A stretch of DNA of 58,052 nucleotides, taken from contig NZ_LMCM01000006.1 in NCBI RefSeq assembly GCF_001426245.1, forward strand, positions 1 through 58,052, given 5' to 3'. The position numbers and the translations under genes are program-made. The DNA comes from Phycicoccus sp. Root101. Its GTDB lineage: Bacteria; Actinomycetota; Actinomycetes; Actinomycetales; Dermatophilaceae. The notes beneath the pieces are model-generated. The model was not told where the DNA came from. It saw only the letters and a program-made list of their open reading frames with translations, and did not search any database. Below, piece by piece: positions 1-7,994 of the stretch (its first letter is position 1; each line of letters opens with the position of its first letter).

Positions 1-56
1 CAGCGCCGATGGTACTGCACTGGTTACGGTGTGGGAGAGTAGGACGCAGCCGGACA
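1..56 (+). rRNA. rrf: 5S ribosomal RNA, 3' end (partial)
   Basis: The first ~56 bases match the 3' part of an actinobacterial 5S rRNA: GCGCCGATGGTACTGC, then a variable helix, then GTGGGAGAGTAGGACGC. A terminator hairpin follows within ten bases. The rest of the rRNA operon lies outside the window to the left. The exact 3' end is uncertain by a few bases. Confidence 0.88.
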
Positions 57-63
57 TACTTTC

Positions 64-95
64 AAAAGGGCCTTCCCACACGGGAAGGCCCTTTT
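64..95 (+). terminator. rRNA operon intrinsic terminator
   Basis: A perfect 14-bp stem (64-77 with 82-95) closes on the 4-nt loop ACAC and ends in CTTTT, followed by GGCTTTTG. It sits directly after the 5S rRNA, as expected for the end of an rrn operon. Confidence 0.93.
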
Positions 96-192
96 GGCTT
101 TTGCGGTGCTTTGCGCACCCGCACACGAGAACACCGTTCATCGCAGTCACAGCCCAGGGGGCACCGGGAGTGCCCGGGTCCGGACGAGTCCG

Positions 193-198
193 TAGACT
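193..198 (+). promoter_or_regulatory. -10 box (TAGACT) for the TPR gene
   Basis: TAGACT fits the actinobacterial TAnnnT -10 pattern and lies 33 bases before the GTG start, leaving a leader of about 27 nt that contains AGGAG at 221-225. I see no convincing -35. The 96-231 stretch holds nothing else I recognise. Confidence 0.5.
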
Positions 199-231
199 GC
201 GAGTCGATTACTGCACAGCGAGGAGCATTTC

Positions 232-1560
232 GTGTCCGAGAACCAGTCAGGTCGTGACGGCCAGGGCCGTCGTCCATCCTCGGGCGGCGGACGTCCTGGT
301 GGCGCCGGAGGCTCGCGCGGTGGTCAGGGCGGCGCAGGCGGTGGGTACCGCGGTGGCTCCTCCGGTGGTTCTGACCGCGGCGGCTATCGCGGTGGATCCT
401 CTGGCGGCTCCTCGGGCGGTTCCGGTGGTGCTGACCGCGGTGGGTACCGCGGTGGTTCCTCCGGCGGTTCCGGTGGTGCCGACCGCGGCGGCTATCGCGG
501 TGGTTCCTCGGGCGGTTCCGGTGGTGCCGACCGCGGCGGCTATCGCGGTGGCCCCTCCGGTGGGTCCGACCGGGGTGCGGAGCGTGGTGGCTCCGAGGGC
601 GGCTACCGCGGCCAGGGTGGTGCACGTCCGGGCGGCGGCCGTCCCGGTGGTCGCCCGCCGGGTGGCTCCGAGCGTCGCGGCGGCGTGGGCCGTCGGGACG
701 ACCGTGACGCCGGCAGCTTCGACAACAGCGAGCGTCGTGGTGGGCCGCGCCTGGCTCCGAAGAAGCCCAAGCTCCCCGAACCCCGCATCGCCGAAGGCGT
801 CACGGGCAAGGAGCTCGACCGTTCCATCCACGTGCAGCTGCGCACCCTGAGCAAGGAGAACGCCGAGGGGGTCGCCCAGCACCTCGTGATGGCTGCCGCG
901 CTCCTCGAGATCGACGACTTCATCGGGGCCGAGGCCCACGCCGAGACCGCTGTCCGGCGGGCCGGCCGGGTGCCGGCCGCCCGCGAGGCGCTGGGACTGG
1001 TCGCCTACCGCAAGGGGGAGTGGGCGCGGGCCCTGAGCGAGTTCCGTACGGCGCGCCGCCTCAGCGGCTCCTCGCACATGTTGGCCCTCATGGTCGACTG
1101 CGAGCGGGGCCTGGGCCGCCCGGAGCGCGCGCTGGAGCTCGCGATGTCGCCCGAGGCGCGGTCCCTGGCCGTCGAGGACCGGGTCGAGCTGGCCATCGTC
1201 ATCTCCGGCATCCGCCGTGACCTGGGTCAGCTCGATGCTGCCCGTCTCGCCCTGGAGATCCCGCAGCTCAAGGGTTCCAGCCGCAAGCCGTGGGCCGCCC
1301 GCCTGTCGTACGCCTACGCCGAGACGCTGCTCGCCACGGGTCGCGAGGAGGACGCGCGTGAGTGGTTCGCCCGCGCGGCCGACGCCGACCACGAGCTCGA
1401 GACCGACGCCGCCGAGCGGCTGGCCGAGCTCGACGGGGTCATCCTCACCGACCTGCTCGAGGGTGAGGACGACGACACCGACGTCTCCGACCCCCGTGAC
1501 CGCGGTGCTGACCGGTCCGAGGTCGAGGGTGGCCGTGGACGCGACGAGGACGTCCGCTAG
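232..1560 (+). CDS. TPR-repeat protein with Gly/Arg-rich N-terminal domain
   Basis: 442 aa, GTG start chosen because AGGAGC lies 6-11 bases upstream. Residues ~1-170 are low-complexity Gly/Ser/Arg with repeated RGGYRGG blocks, resembling eukaryotic RGG boxes. Residues ~190-430 are helical and TPR-like, with pairs such as AHAETAVRRAGRVPAAREAL and ALSEFRTARRLSG. The C-terminus is acidic (GEDDDTD). The HAD gene starts at the base after its stop codon, so the two are co-transcribed. Its exact function is unknown. An RNA-binding or scaffold role is inferred from the RGG-like composition and the site next to an rRNA operon. The repetitive segment also creates long spurious ORFs on both strands. Confidence 0.85.
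   Translation: MSENQSGRDGQGRRPSSGGGRPGGAGGSRGGQGGAGGGYRGGSSGGSDRGGYRGGSSGGSSGGSGGADRGGYRGGSSGGSGGADRGGYRGGSSGGSGGADRGGYRGGPSGGSDRGAERGGSEGGYRGQGGARPGGGRPGGRPPGGSERRGGVGRRDDRDAGSFDNSERRGGPRLAPKKPKLPEPRIAEGVTGKELDRSIHVQLRTLSKENAEGVAQHLVMAAALLEIDDFIGAEAHAETAVRRAGRVPAAREALGLVAYRKGEWARALSEFRTARRLSGSSHMLALMVDCERGLGRPERALELAMSPEARSLAVEDRVELAIVISGIRRDLGQLDAARLALEIPQLKGSSRKPWAARLSYAYAETLLATGREEDAREWFARAADADHELETDAAERLAELDGVILTDLLEGEDDDTDVSDPRDRGADRSEVEGGRGRDEDVR
343..567 (+). repeat. tandem repeats coding GGSSGGSGGADRGGYR units
   Basis: A roughly 48-bp unit coding for the 16-residue block GGSSGGSGGADRGGYR is repeated, with full copies and truncated variants, inside the TPR gene. Copies differ at synonymous positions (for example CGCGGTGGTTCC against CGCGGTGGATCC), so they are diverged rather than freshly duplicated. 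Confidence 0.8.
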
Positions 1561-2574
1561 GTGGCGAGCCTGATCGAGCGGTACGCCGCGGTCGTCTGTG
1601 ACCTCGACGGTGTGGTCTACCGCGGCCCCGATGCCGTCGACCACGCGGTCGGCGCGCTCTCGGGCCTCACCGTGCCGATCGTCTACGCGACGAACAACGC
1701 GTCCCGTCCTCCCGAGGAGGTTGCGGCGCACCTGACCGACCTCGGTCTGCACGCGAGTGGCCGAGACGTGGCCACCAGCTCGCAGGCCGGTGCCGAGGAG
1801 CTCGCTGCCCACCTGCCCCACGGCGCGCGGGTGCTCGCCGTCGGTGGTGTGGGTGTGCGGGAGGCGTTGCAGGCCAAGGGGTTCCGTGTCCTCCAGCCCG
1901 CCCAGGTGCGCGACGACCCCGGCCAGCGGGTGGCCGGCGTGCTGCAGGGCTACGGCCCCGACGTGACCGCTGCCGACCTCGCCGAGGCCGCGTATGCCGT
2001 GGCCGCCGGAGCCATGTGGGTGGCCACCAACACCGATGGCACCCTCCCGACGCACCGCGGCACCGCCCCGGGCAACGGCACCCTCGTGGCAGCCGTTCGC
2101 CGTGCGGTGAACCGGGACCCCGTCGTGGTCGGCAAGCCCGAGGCGCCGCTGTACCACCTGTGCGCCGGGCGCCTCGGGATCGAGGTCCGTCGGGTGCTGG
2201 CCGTCGGGGACCGTCTGGACACCGACATCGCCGGTGCGGTCAGCGCGGGGATGGACTCTGTCCTGGTGCTCACGGGCGTCGACTCGGTGACCACGCTCGC
2301 GACGGCACCCAGGCAGCTGCGACCCACCTACCTCGTCGAGGACCTGCGGTCACTGCAGGACGAGTACGACGACGCCGAGACCGACTACTCCTGGTGGGTA
2401 TGCGGGAACGACCGGCGACGGGTTGTCGACGGTCGGTGGGAGGTGGCGAGCCAAGGGGCCGCGATGGAGGCGGCTCGGGCCGGGATCGCCGCGCTCCACC
2501 AGGGGCTCGACGACGGTGACCTCGACACCGAGACGGTGCGACGTCTCGTGCGGGACCTCGACGACTGGCAGTAG
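1561..2574 (+). CDS. HAD-IIA family (NagD-like) phosphatase
   Basis: 337 aa, GTG start directly after the preceding stop. Residues 14-22 read DLDGVVYRG, with nucleophile D14 and acid/base D16 (HAD motif I). ATNNAS near residue 45 is motif II, VVGKPEAPLY near 188 supplies the motif III lysine, and VGDRLDTDI near 218 is motif IV. The cap between motifs II and III is the alpha/beta type of subclass IIA (NagD, p-nitrophenyl phosphatase, phosphoglycolate phosphatase relatives). It probably dephosphorylates a small sugar or glycolytic phosphate. The substrate cannot be read from sequence. The C-terminal ~60 residues extend past the usual family end. Confidence 0.93.
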   Translation: MASLIERYAAVVCDLDGVVYRGPDAVDHAVGALSGLTVPIVYATNNASRPPEEVAAHLTDLGLHASGRDVATSSQAGAEELAAHLPHGARVLAVGGVGVREALQAKGFRVLQPAQVRDDPGQRVAGVLQGYGPDVTAADLAEAAYAVAAGAMWVATNTDGTLPTHRGTAPGNGTLVAAVRRAVNRDPVVVGKPEAPLYHLCAGRLGIEVRRVLAVGDRLDTDIAGAVSAGMDSVLVLTGVDSVTTLATAPRQLRPTYLVEDLRSLQDEYDDAETDYSWWVCGNDRRRVVDGRWEVASQGAAMEAARAGIAALHQGLDDGDLDTETVRRLVRDLDDWQ

Positions 2575-2623
2575 CGTGAACGACCAGCAGCGGCGTCCAG
2601 CCGCTCCACCCAGGAGGTCTCCC

Positions 2624-3349
2624 ATGGCATTCGAGTCACTGCGCGGCTACATCCAGCTCGCGAGCGGACTGGGGGAGCTGACCATGGCCAAGGCGATGGA
2701 GGCAGCCCAGGGCCTGCTGGCCCTACCCGGTGCAGATGAGGTGACCCGCAAGGTCGTCCAGGCCTCCACCGTGGCCGAGGAGCTGCTCGACGTGGCGAAG
2801 TCCAACCGCGCCAACCTTGTGGCCCTGATCCAGGGCGAGGTGGAGACGGCGCTCAAGCGTGCCGACGTGGCACGGGTGGCCGACCTCGACGCGGCGCGGA
2901 CCGCCCTGGCCGGGGTGAGCAAGGAGCTCGCAGACCTGCGAGCCCTCGTGGTGACCACCGGCGCCTCGGCCGTCGCCGGTGCCTCCCGCGGAGGCCTGGG
3001 CAGGTCCGGTGCGGTGTCCACCTCCGCCCGACCCGTAGCGCCTGCCACCAGCACGCCGTCACCCGCCACGCCTTCGGCCAAGAAGGCTGCTGCGAAGAAG
3101 GCCGCGCCGGCCAAGAAGGCTGCTGCGAAGAAGGCTGCGCCGGCCAAGAAGGCTGCTGCGAAGAAGGCTGCGCCGGCCACAAAGGCAGCTCCCGCGACAA
3201 AGGCTGCTGCGACGACGAAGGCGGCTCCCGCGACAAAGGCTGCGCCGGCCAGGAAGGCGGCTCCCGCGACGAAGGCTGCGCCGGCCCGCAAGGCCACGGC
3301 GACGAAGAGCACGACCCGCAAGACCGCGACCAAGAAGGCGACCTCGTGA
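2624..3349 (+). CDS. Protein with histone-H1-like Lys/Ala-rich tail
   Basis: 241 aa, ATG start with AGGAGG at 2612-2617. Residues ~1-115 are helical and amphipathic, phasin-like in feel, without a domain I can name. After a Ser/Thr/Pro linker, residues ~150-241 are built from KKAAAKKAAPA-type units that grade into ATKAAPARKAA, ending in K/R/T. Such tails occur on eukaryotic H1 and on actinobacterial HupB-type nucleoid proteins and bind DNA without sequence specificity. DNA or polyphosphate binding is therefore a reasonable inference, while the N-terminal role is unknown. Its stop overlaps the next start (GTGA). Confidence 0.85.
   Translation: MAFESLRGYIQLASGLGELTMAKAMEAAQGLLALPGADEVTRKVVQASTVAEELLDVAKSNRANLVALIQGEVETALKRADVARVADLDAARTALAGVSKELADLRALVVTTGASAVAGASRGGLGRSGAVSTSARPVAPATSTPSPATPSAKKAAAKKAAPAKKAAAKKAAPAKKAAAKKAAPATKAAPATKAAATTKAAPATKAAPARKAAPATKAAPARKATATKSTTRKTATKKATS
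3080..3290 (+). repeat. 33-bp tandem repeats coding KKAAAKKAAPA
   Basis: Three near-identical 33-bp units at 3080-3112, 3113-3145 and 3146-3178 code for KKAAAKKAAPA. They are followed by degenerate units rich in GCGACAAAGGCTGC and GCGCCGGCC to about 3290. Copy number is likely to vary between strains through slippage. Confidence 0.85.
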
Positions 3350-3636
3350 GCGAACCCACTCCTGCCAGCACGCCGACCCCGGTCCCGGTCCCGGGTCCGC
3401 CGGTCCCCGGCCCGCCCGCGCCCAGTGCGCCCGCGCCGCCTGCACCTGGACCCGGTGCACCGGGGCAGACCGACGCTCCCGACCTCGGTGAGCACGGCAC
3501 CGGTGACATCGTCATCGACTCCGCCCTGCAGGACCTGCGGGACGCCCCGGCGGACGACCTGGACGCCCAGATCGAGGCCGGCCGTCGGGTGCACCAGACG
3601 CTCCAGGGTCGGCTGTCCCACCTCGGCGGCGAGTGA
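3346..3636 (+). CDS. Small Pro-rich hypothetical protein
   Basis: 96 aa. GTG at 3346 overlaps the upstream stop (GTGA), and its own stop overlaps the tlyA start in the same way, so it is translationally coupled on both sides. Residues 1-45 are a Pro/Val/Ala-rich tract (PTPVPVPGPPVPGPP). Residues 50-96 form an acidic then helical segment (DTVIDSALQDLRD-like, ending RVHQTLQGRLSHLGGE). I do not recognise a family. Small proteins at this place before tlyA are common in actinobacteria, which supports it being real. Confidence 0.75.
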   Translation: MSEPTPASTPTPVPVPGPPVPGPPAPSAPAPPAPGPGAPGQTDAPDLGEHGTGDIVIDSALQDLRDAPADDLDAQIEAGRRVHQTLQGRLSHLGGE

Positions 3637-4448
3637 GCGACACCACCCGGCTCGACGTCGAGCTCGTCCGCCGCGGGCTGGCCCGGTCGCGCGGCCATGC
3701 CCGGGCGCTCGTCGAGGCCGGGGACGTCCACGTCAACGGCACCGAGGCAGCCAAGATCTCCACCCCGGTGCGCCCCGGCGACGACATCGACGTCCGTGAG
3801 GCCGGGCCGGGCTGGGTGAGCCGCGCGGCATACAAGCTCGTGGGGGCCTTCGACGCGTTCGGGGGGCAGGGTCTGACGGCGGCGGGCAAGCGGTGCCTCG
3901 ACGTCGGAGCCTCGACGGGTGGGTTCACCCAGGTGCTGCTCCACCAGGGGGCGGCGCACGTGGTGGCGTTGGACGTCGGGCACGGACAGCTCGTCGCCGA
4001 GCTCGCGGACGACGCACGGGTCACCGAGCGCAGCCGGACGACGGTCCGAGGACTGGAGCCCACCGACATCGGTGGACCGGTCGACCTCCTGGTGGCCGAC
4101 CTCAGCTTCATCTCCCTGACCCTGGTCCTCGCGACCTTCCGTGCGCTCGTCCAGGACTCGGGGGACGCCCTCGTGCTGGTCAAGCCGCAGTTCGAGGTGG
4201 GGCGGACCCGCCTGGGCAAGGGCGGGATCGTCCGCAGCCAGGGGGACCGCGCCTGGGCGGTGACCGAGGTGACCCGAGCGGCTATCGAGGCAGGGCTGCA
4301 CCCGAAGGGCCTGGCCGAGAGCCCGATCCGTGGGGGAGAGGGCAACGCCGAGTACCTGTTGTGGCTGACCCCGCGCGCCGAGGAATCCCTGGGATGGGAG
4401 GCTCTGGTGAGGACCGCAGACCTGGTGAGCCTGAAGGGAGCCCCGTGA
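3633..4448 (+). CDS. tlyA: TlyA family rRNA 2'-O-methyltransferase
   Basis: 271 aa, GTG start overlapping the previous stop. Residues ~5-65 form an S4 RNA-binding domain (RLDVELVRRGLARSRGHA ... VEAGDVHVNG). Residues ~80-260 are an FtsJ-like Rossmann methyltransferase with SAM motif CLDVGASTGGFTQVLL near residue 90 and the active-site lysine in VKPQFEVG. Members methylate C1409 of 16S and C1920 of 23S rRNA and confer sensitivity to capreomycin and viomycin. The order tlyA-nadK-recN is conserved in actinobacteria. The downstream nadK start overlaps its stop. Confidence 0.95.
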   Translation: MSDTTRLDVELVRRGLARSRGHARALVEAGDVHVNGTEAAKISTPVRPGDDIDVREAGPGWVSRAAYKLVGAFDAFGGQGLTAAGKRCLDVGASTGGFTQVLLHQGAAHVVALDVGHGQLVAELADDARVTERSRTTVRGLEPTDIGGPVDLLVADLSFISLTLVLATFRALVQDSGDALVLVKPQFEVGRTRLGKGGIVRSQGDRAWAVTEVTRAAIEAGLHPKGLAESPIRGGEGNAEYLLWLTPRAEESLGWEALVRTADLVSLKGAP

Positions 4449-5398
4449 GCACTGCAGACCAGCGCCGGATCCTGCTCGTCGCCCACCCGCGCCGGCAGGA
4501 GGCCCACGACATCGCCATCGACGTGGTGAAGCGGCTGCACGCGGCGGGCATCGAGGTCGTCATGCAGCCGGAGGAGGCCCAGCTGCTCGGGTTGGGCGAC
4601 CACCCAGGCGTTCGGCTCGCGACGGCGGACAACCCCGCGGAGGGCTGCGAGCTGATCTGCGTGCTCGGCGGCGACGGCACGATCCTGCGCGGGGCGGAGA
4701 TGTCCCGCGGCACAGGCGCACCGCTGCTCGGTGTGAACCTCGGCCACGTGGGGTTCCTCGCCGAGGCCGAGCGCGAGGACCTCGGCTCGACCGTCGAGCA
4801 CATCGTCGCCCGTACCTACACCGTGGAGGAGCGGATGACCCTGGAGGTCACCGCCCACGTCGACGGGACGCCCGTCTACTCCAGCTGGGCCCTCAACGAG
4901 GTGACCGTCGAGAAGGCCAACCGCGAACGCATGCTCGAGGTCGTGGCCGAGGTCGACGGCCGGCCGCTCACGACCTGGGGATGCGACGGGGTGGTCGTCG
5001 CGACGCCGACCGGCTCGACGGCCTACGCCTTCTCGGCCGGTGGCCCGGTCGTGTGGCCCGACGTCGAGGCCCTCCTGCTCGTGCCGATCAGTGCGCACGC
5101 CCTGTTCGCCCGTCCGCTCGTCCTCGGGCCCCAGTCGCACCTGGCGCTCGAGGTGGTGCCCGACACGCTCGGCACCGGTGCGCTGTGGTGCGACGGCCGC
5201 CGCGCCGTGGACCTGCCGCCCGGAGCCCGGATCCAGGTGGTCCGGTCCGACACGCCGGTCCGCCTGGCCCGGCTCAGCACCTCGCCGTTCACCGACCGCC
5301 TCGTGGCCAAGTTCGACCTGAACATCCACGGTTGGCGCGGTCAGGCCCGTCGCGAGGAGGCCGCCCGCGCCGGGCGGGGCGTCACCTCCGAGTCCTAG
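4445..5398 (+). CDS. nadK: NAD kinase
   Basis: 317 aa, GTG start overlapping the tlyA stop (GTGA). The family signature GGDGT is at residues 75-79, with the conserved NE of NEVTVEK near 158 and DGVVVATPTGSTAYAFSAGG near 185-205, which together form the NAD and ATP sites. It makes NADP from NAD in the cytosol. Length is normal for actinobacterial NadK. Its TAG stop at 5396-5398 is also the first three bases of a TAGGGT -10 box for the next gene. Confidence 0.96.
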   Translation: MSTADQRRILLVAHPRRQEAHDIAIDVVKRLHAAGIEVVMQPEEAQLLGLGDHPGVRLATADNPAEGCELICVLGGDGTILRGAEMSRGTGAPLLGVNLGHVGFLAEAEREDLGSTVEHIVARTYTVEERMTLEVTAHVDGTPVYSSWALNEVTVEKANRERMLEVVAEVDGRPLTTWGCDGVVVATPTGSTAYAFSAGGPVVWPDVEALLLVPISAHALFARPLVLGPQSHLALEVVPDTLGTGALWCDGRRAVDLPPGARIQVVRSDTPVRLARLSTSPFTDRLVAKFDLNIHGWRGQARREEAARAGRGVTSES

Positions 5399-5401
5399 GG
5401 T
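5396..5401 (+). promoter_or_regulatory. -10 box TAGGGT, leaderless start of the VOC gene
   Basis: TAGGGT is followed by six bases (GGGCGC) and then the ATG at 5408. Transcription would begin at or within a base or two of the start codon. No Shine-Dalgarno is present. The TAG is also the nadK stop codon. Confidence 0.6.
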
Positions 5402-5407
5402 GGGCGC

Positions 5408-6127
5408 ATGTTCCTGGAGAATCTCGTCTTCGACGCCGTCGAGCCCCAGCGCACAGGGCGGTTCTGGGAGGCCGTGGTGGGCGGGGAGCGCCTCACCGAC
5501 GAGCCCGACGGGTTCGAGACCCGCCTGACCATCGATGGCGGCCCCGTGCTCGACCTGTGCTTCCAGCGCGTCCCCGAGTCGCCGTCGGAGCCGCTGCGGC
5601 TGCACCTCGACCTCCTCGGCGGCGACCGTCAGGCGGCCGAGGTCGAGCGACTGCTGGGGCTGGGCGCCCGCCACCTCGACATCGGGCAGCAGGACGTGCC
5701 GTGGGTCGTGCTGGCCGACCCGGAGGGCAATCCCTGCTGCGTCATGGAGGAGCGTTCGGTGTATGCCGACACCGGCCCCATCGCGGCGCTGCCGCTCGAC
5801 TCGGCCGACCCCGGGCGGGACGCGGAGTTCTGGGCCTGGCTGACCGGCTGGGTCCCTGCGCCGGGTGCGGCTCCGCAGACCCTGCGCCACCCGTCGCTGC
5901 GCGGGCCGCTCCTCGAGCTGTGCACCGAAGCGGAGCCCAAGGGACCCGGCAAGAACCGGGTGCACCTCGACGTCCGCCTCGAGGCCGGTGAGGACCCCGA
6001 CGAGATCGAGTCCCGGATCGTCGAGCGGGGAGGGCGGCGGTGGCACCCCGGCTGGGGCGACCTGCCCTGGCGCAGCTACACCGACCCCTCCGGCAACGAG
6101 TTCTGCGTCCTCCCTGCCCGGTCGTGA
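5408..6127 (+). CDS. VOC (glyoxalase-like) double-domain protein
   Basis: 239 aa. Two tandem vicinal-oxygen-chelate halves: residues ~1-115 and ~120-239, each with a FW segment (GRFWEAVVG, AEFWAWLTG), an HLD strand (RLHLDLL, RVHLDVR) and a terminal DPEGN/DPSGN strand (LADPEGNPCCV, TDPSGNEFCVL). The halves pair to make one fold. The family spans lyases, dioxygenases and resistance proteins, so no substrate can be named. It has its own leaderless-type promoter and is not coupled to nadK. Confidence 0.88.
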   Translation: MFLENLVFDAVEPQRTGRFWEAVVGGERLTDEPDGFETRLTIDGGPVLDLCFQRVPESPSEPLRLHLDLLGGDRQAAEVERLLGLGARHLDIGQQDVPWVVLADPEGNPCCVMEERSVYADTGPIAALPLDSADPGRDAEFWAWLTGWVPAPGAAPQTLRHPSLRGPLLELCTEAEPKGPGKNRVHLDVRLEAGEDPDEIESRIVERGGRRWHPGWGDLPWRSYTDPSGNEFCVLPARS

Positions 6128-6188
6128 CCTCGACGCGACGTGGGACGCGTGGCGCAGTGGCGTCGTGGGCGCGTGAGAGGGTGGCCCC

Positions 6189-7910
6189 GTGCTGCAGGAA
6201 CTGAGGATCCAGCGACTCGGCGTCATCGACGACGCCGTGCTCGACCTGCACCCCGGGCTCAACGTCCTCACGGGTGAGACCGGCGCCGGCAAGACCATGG
6301 TCGTCACCGGCCTCGGGCTGCTGCTCGGTGCCCGCGCGGACGCCGGCCTGGTCCGCGCCGGGGCGGCGTCTGCCGTGGTCGAGGGCCTGGTCGAGGTCGG
6401 GCCGGACCATCCCGCGTCGGTGCGTGCCGCCGAGGCCGGTGCCGAGGTCGGTGACGGACTGGTCCTCATCCGCTCGGTGTCGGCCGAGGGCCGGTCGCGC
6501 GCCCACGTGGGTGGGCGCAGTGCCCCCGTCGGCGTCCTCGCCGAGGTGGGGGAGCACCTGGTCGCGGTCCACGGCCAGGCCGACCAGTGGCGGCTGCGGC
6601 ACGGCGACCAGCACCGGGCCATGCTCGACCAGTTCGGAGGGGCCCCGGTCGCCAAGGCGCTGGGCCGCTACACCGAGCTCCACGACGAGCACGAAGCCGC
6701 CCGCGCGGAGCTCGCCCACCTGCGCGAGCAGGCCCGTGACCGGGCCCGCGAGGTCGAGGTGCTCCAGCACGGACTCGAGCAGCTCGAACAGCTCGACCCG
6801 CGGCCCGGCGAGGACGCCGACCTGCGCATCGAGGACGAGCGACTCAGCCACGCCGAGGGTCTGCGGACGGCTGCTGCCCTGGCGCACGACCACCTCGGTG
6901 GCGCCCAGGAGTATGCCGCGGAGCCCAGTCCCAGCGCGGTCGAGACGATCGCGGCCGCACGCCAGGCCCTCACCGGTGAGGTCGGGCACGACCCGGCCCT
7001 GCGCGAGCTCGACCGCAGGCTCGCCGACATCGGCTACCTCGTGGCGGACCTGGCCGCCGACCTGAGCTCGTACCTCACCGACGTCGACGTCGACCCCGCC
7101 CGCCTCGCCTGGGTGCAGCAGCGGCGCGCCGACCTCACTGCGGTGACGCGCAAGTACGGGGAGACCGTCGAGGACGCCCTGGAGTGGGGTCGCTCTGCGG
7201 CGCAGCGGCTGGACCTGCTGCTCGGCTCCGACAGCCGGATCTCCGAGCTCGAGCCACGGGTGGCCGAGCTCGACCGTGAGCGCACGGTCGCCGCGGCGGC
7301 CCTCACCCGGGCGCGGAGCAAGGCCGCTGCGAGGCTGGCCAAGGCCGTGACGACCGAGCTGTCCCACCTGGCCATGGGACAGGCGACCGTCGAGGTCGCC
7401 GTCACGCCGCGCACTGCGGGGCTCGGTCGGCACGGCGCTGACGACGTCGAGATCCTGCTCGCCGCCAACCCCGGCAGCCCGGCGCGGACGGTGGCCAAGG
7501 CTGCGTCGGGTGGTGAGCTCTCGCGCGTCATGCTCGCCCTCGAGGTCGTCACCGGCGCTGCCGGTGGTGCCGACGTCCCGACGTTCGTGTTCGACGAGGT
7601 CGACGCAGGAGTCGGCGGGTCCGCCGCCCTCGACGTGGGTGCGCGCCTCGCTGCCCTGGCCGAGCACGCCCAGGTCGTCGTCGTCACCCACCTGCCGCAG
7701 GTCGCGGCATACGCGGACCGGCACCTCGTGGTGCGCAAGGCGAGCGACGGGCACATCACGTCGAGCGGGATCCACGCCCTCGAAGGGGACGAGCGGTTGC
7801 GCGAGCTGGCCCGGATGATGTCCGGTGGCGAGAGCGAAGCGGCCCTGGACCACGCCCGTGAGCTCGTCGCCAGCACGTCCGCACGGCGCACCGCGGCCGC
7901 AGCCTCCTGA
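6189..7910 (+). CDS. recN: DNA repair protein RecN
   Basis: 573 aa, GTG start with GAGAGG upstream. The N-terminal Walker A is GETGAGKT near residue 30 (after LNVLTG). Long coiled-coil arms run from about 160 to 370 (HDEHEAARAELAHLREQARD). The C-terminal ABC signature is SGGELSRVMLALE near 440, and the Walker B is FVFDEVDAGVGG near 470. This is the SMC-like architecture of RecN, which tethers broken DNA ends for recombinational repair. Length is normal. Position between nadK and steA matches Mycobacterium tuberculosis. Confidence 0.96.
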   Translation: MLQELRIQRLGVIDDAVLDLHPGLNVLTGETGAGKTMVVTGLGLLLGARADAGLVRAGAASAVVEGLVEVGPDHPASVRAAEAGAEVGDGLVLIRSVSAEGRSRAHVGGRSAPVGVLAEVGEHLVAVHGQADQWRLRHGDQHRAMLDQFGGAPVAKALGRYTELHDEHEAARAELAHLREQARDRAREVEVLQHGLEQLEQLDPRPGEDADLRIEDERLSHAEGLRTAAALAHDHLGGAQEYAAEPSPSAVETIAAARQALTGEVGHDPALRELDRRLADIGYLVADLAADLSSYLTDVDVDPARLAWVQQRRADLTAVTRKYGETVEDALEWGRSAAQRLDLLLGSDSRISELEPRVAELDRERTVAAAALTRARSKAAARLAKAVTTELSHLAMGQATVEVAVTPRTAGLGRHGADDVEILLAANPGSPARTVAKAASGGELSRVMLALEVVTGAAGGADVPTFVFDEVDAGVGGSAALDVGARLAALAEHAQVVVVTHLPQVAAYADRHLVVRKASDGHITSSGIHALEGDERLRELARMMSGGESEAALDHARELVASTSARRTAAAAS

Positions 7911-7994
7911 CCTGCCCGACCCGTCCCGGTCGACCGGCGCCACCCCCGCGTGGGGCGCGCTGAACAGCGCTGCCGCCGTGGGAGGATGGCCGCG

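Noticed and set aside
343-567. Regular repeats resembling a CRISPR array
   Set aside because: Units are contiguous, in frame and protein-coding, with no spacers and no cas genes.
29-850. Plus-strand 273-aa ORF overlapping the Gly-rich repeats
   Set aside because: It reads the repeats in a second frame (VVPTAAAIAVVPRAVP pattern) and starts inside the 5S rRNA.
247-2157. Long minus-strand ORF of 636 aa opposite the TPR and HAD genes
   Set aside because: It is the antisense shadow of GC-rich coding sequence: composition is Ala/Gly/Val-skewed, no domain is recognisable, and the plus-strand genes have clear motifs and Shine-Dalgarno sites.
3512-6655. Minus-strand ORF of 1047 aa across tlyA, nadK, the VOC gene and recN
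   Set aside because: Spurious antisense frame; four well-supported plus-strand genes cover the same bases.
7911-7994. Terminator after recN (GGCGCCACCCCC / TGGGGCGCGC)
   Set aside because: The arms do not pair without several mismatches, and steA follows closely, so co-transcription is as likely.
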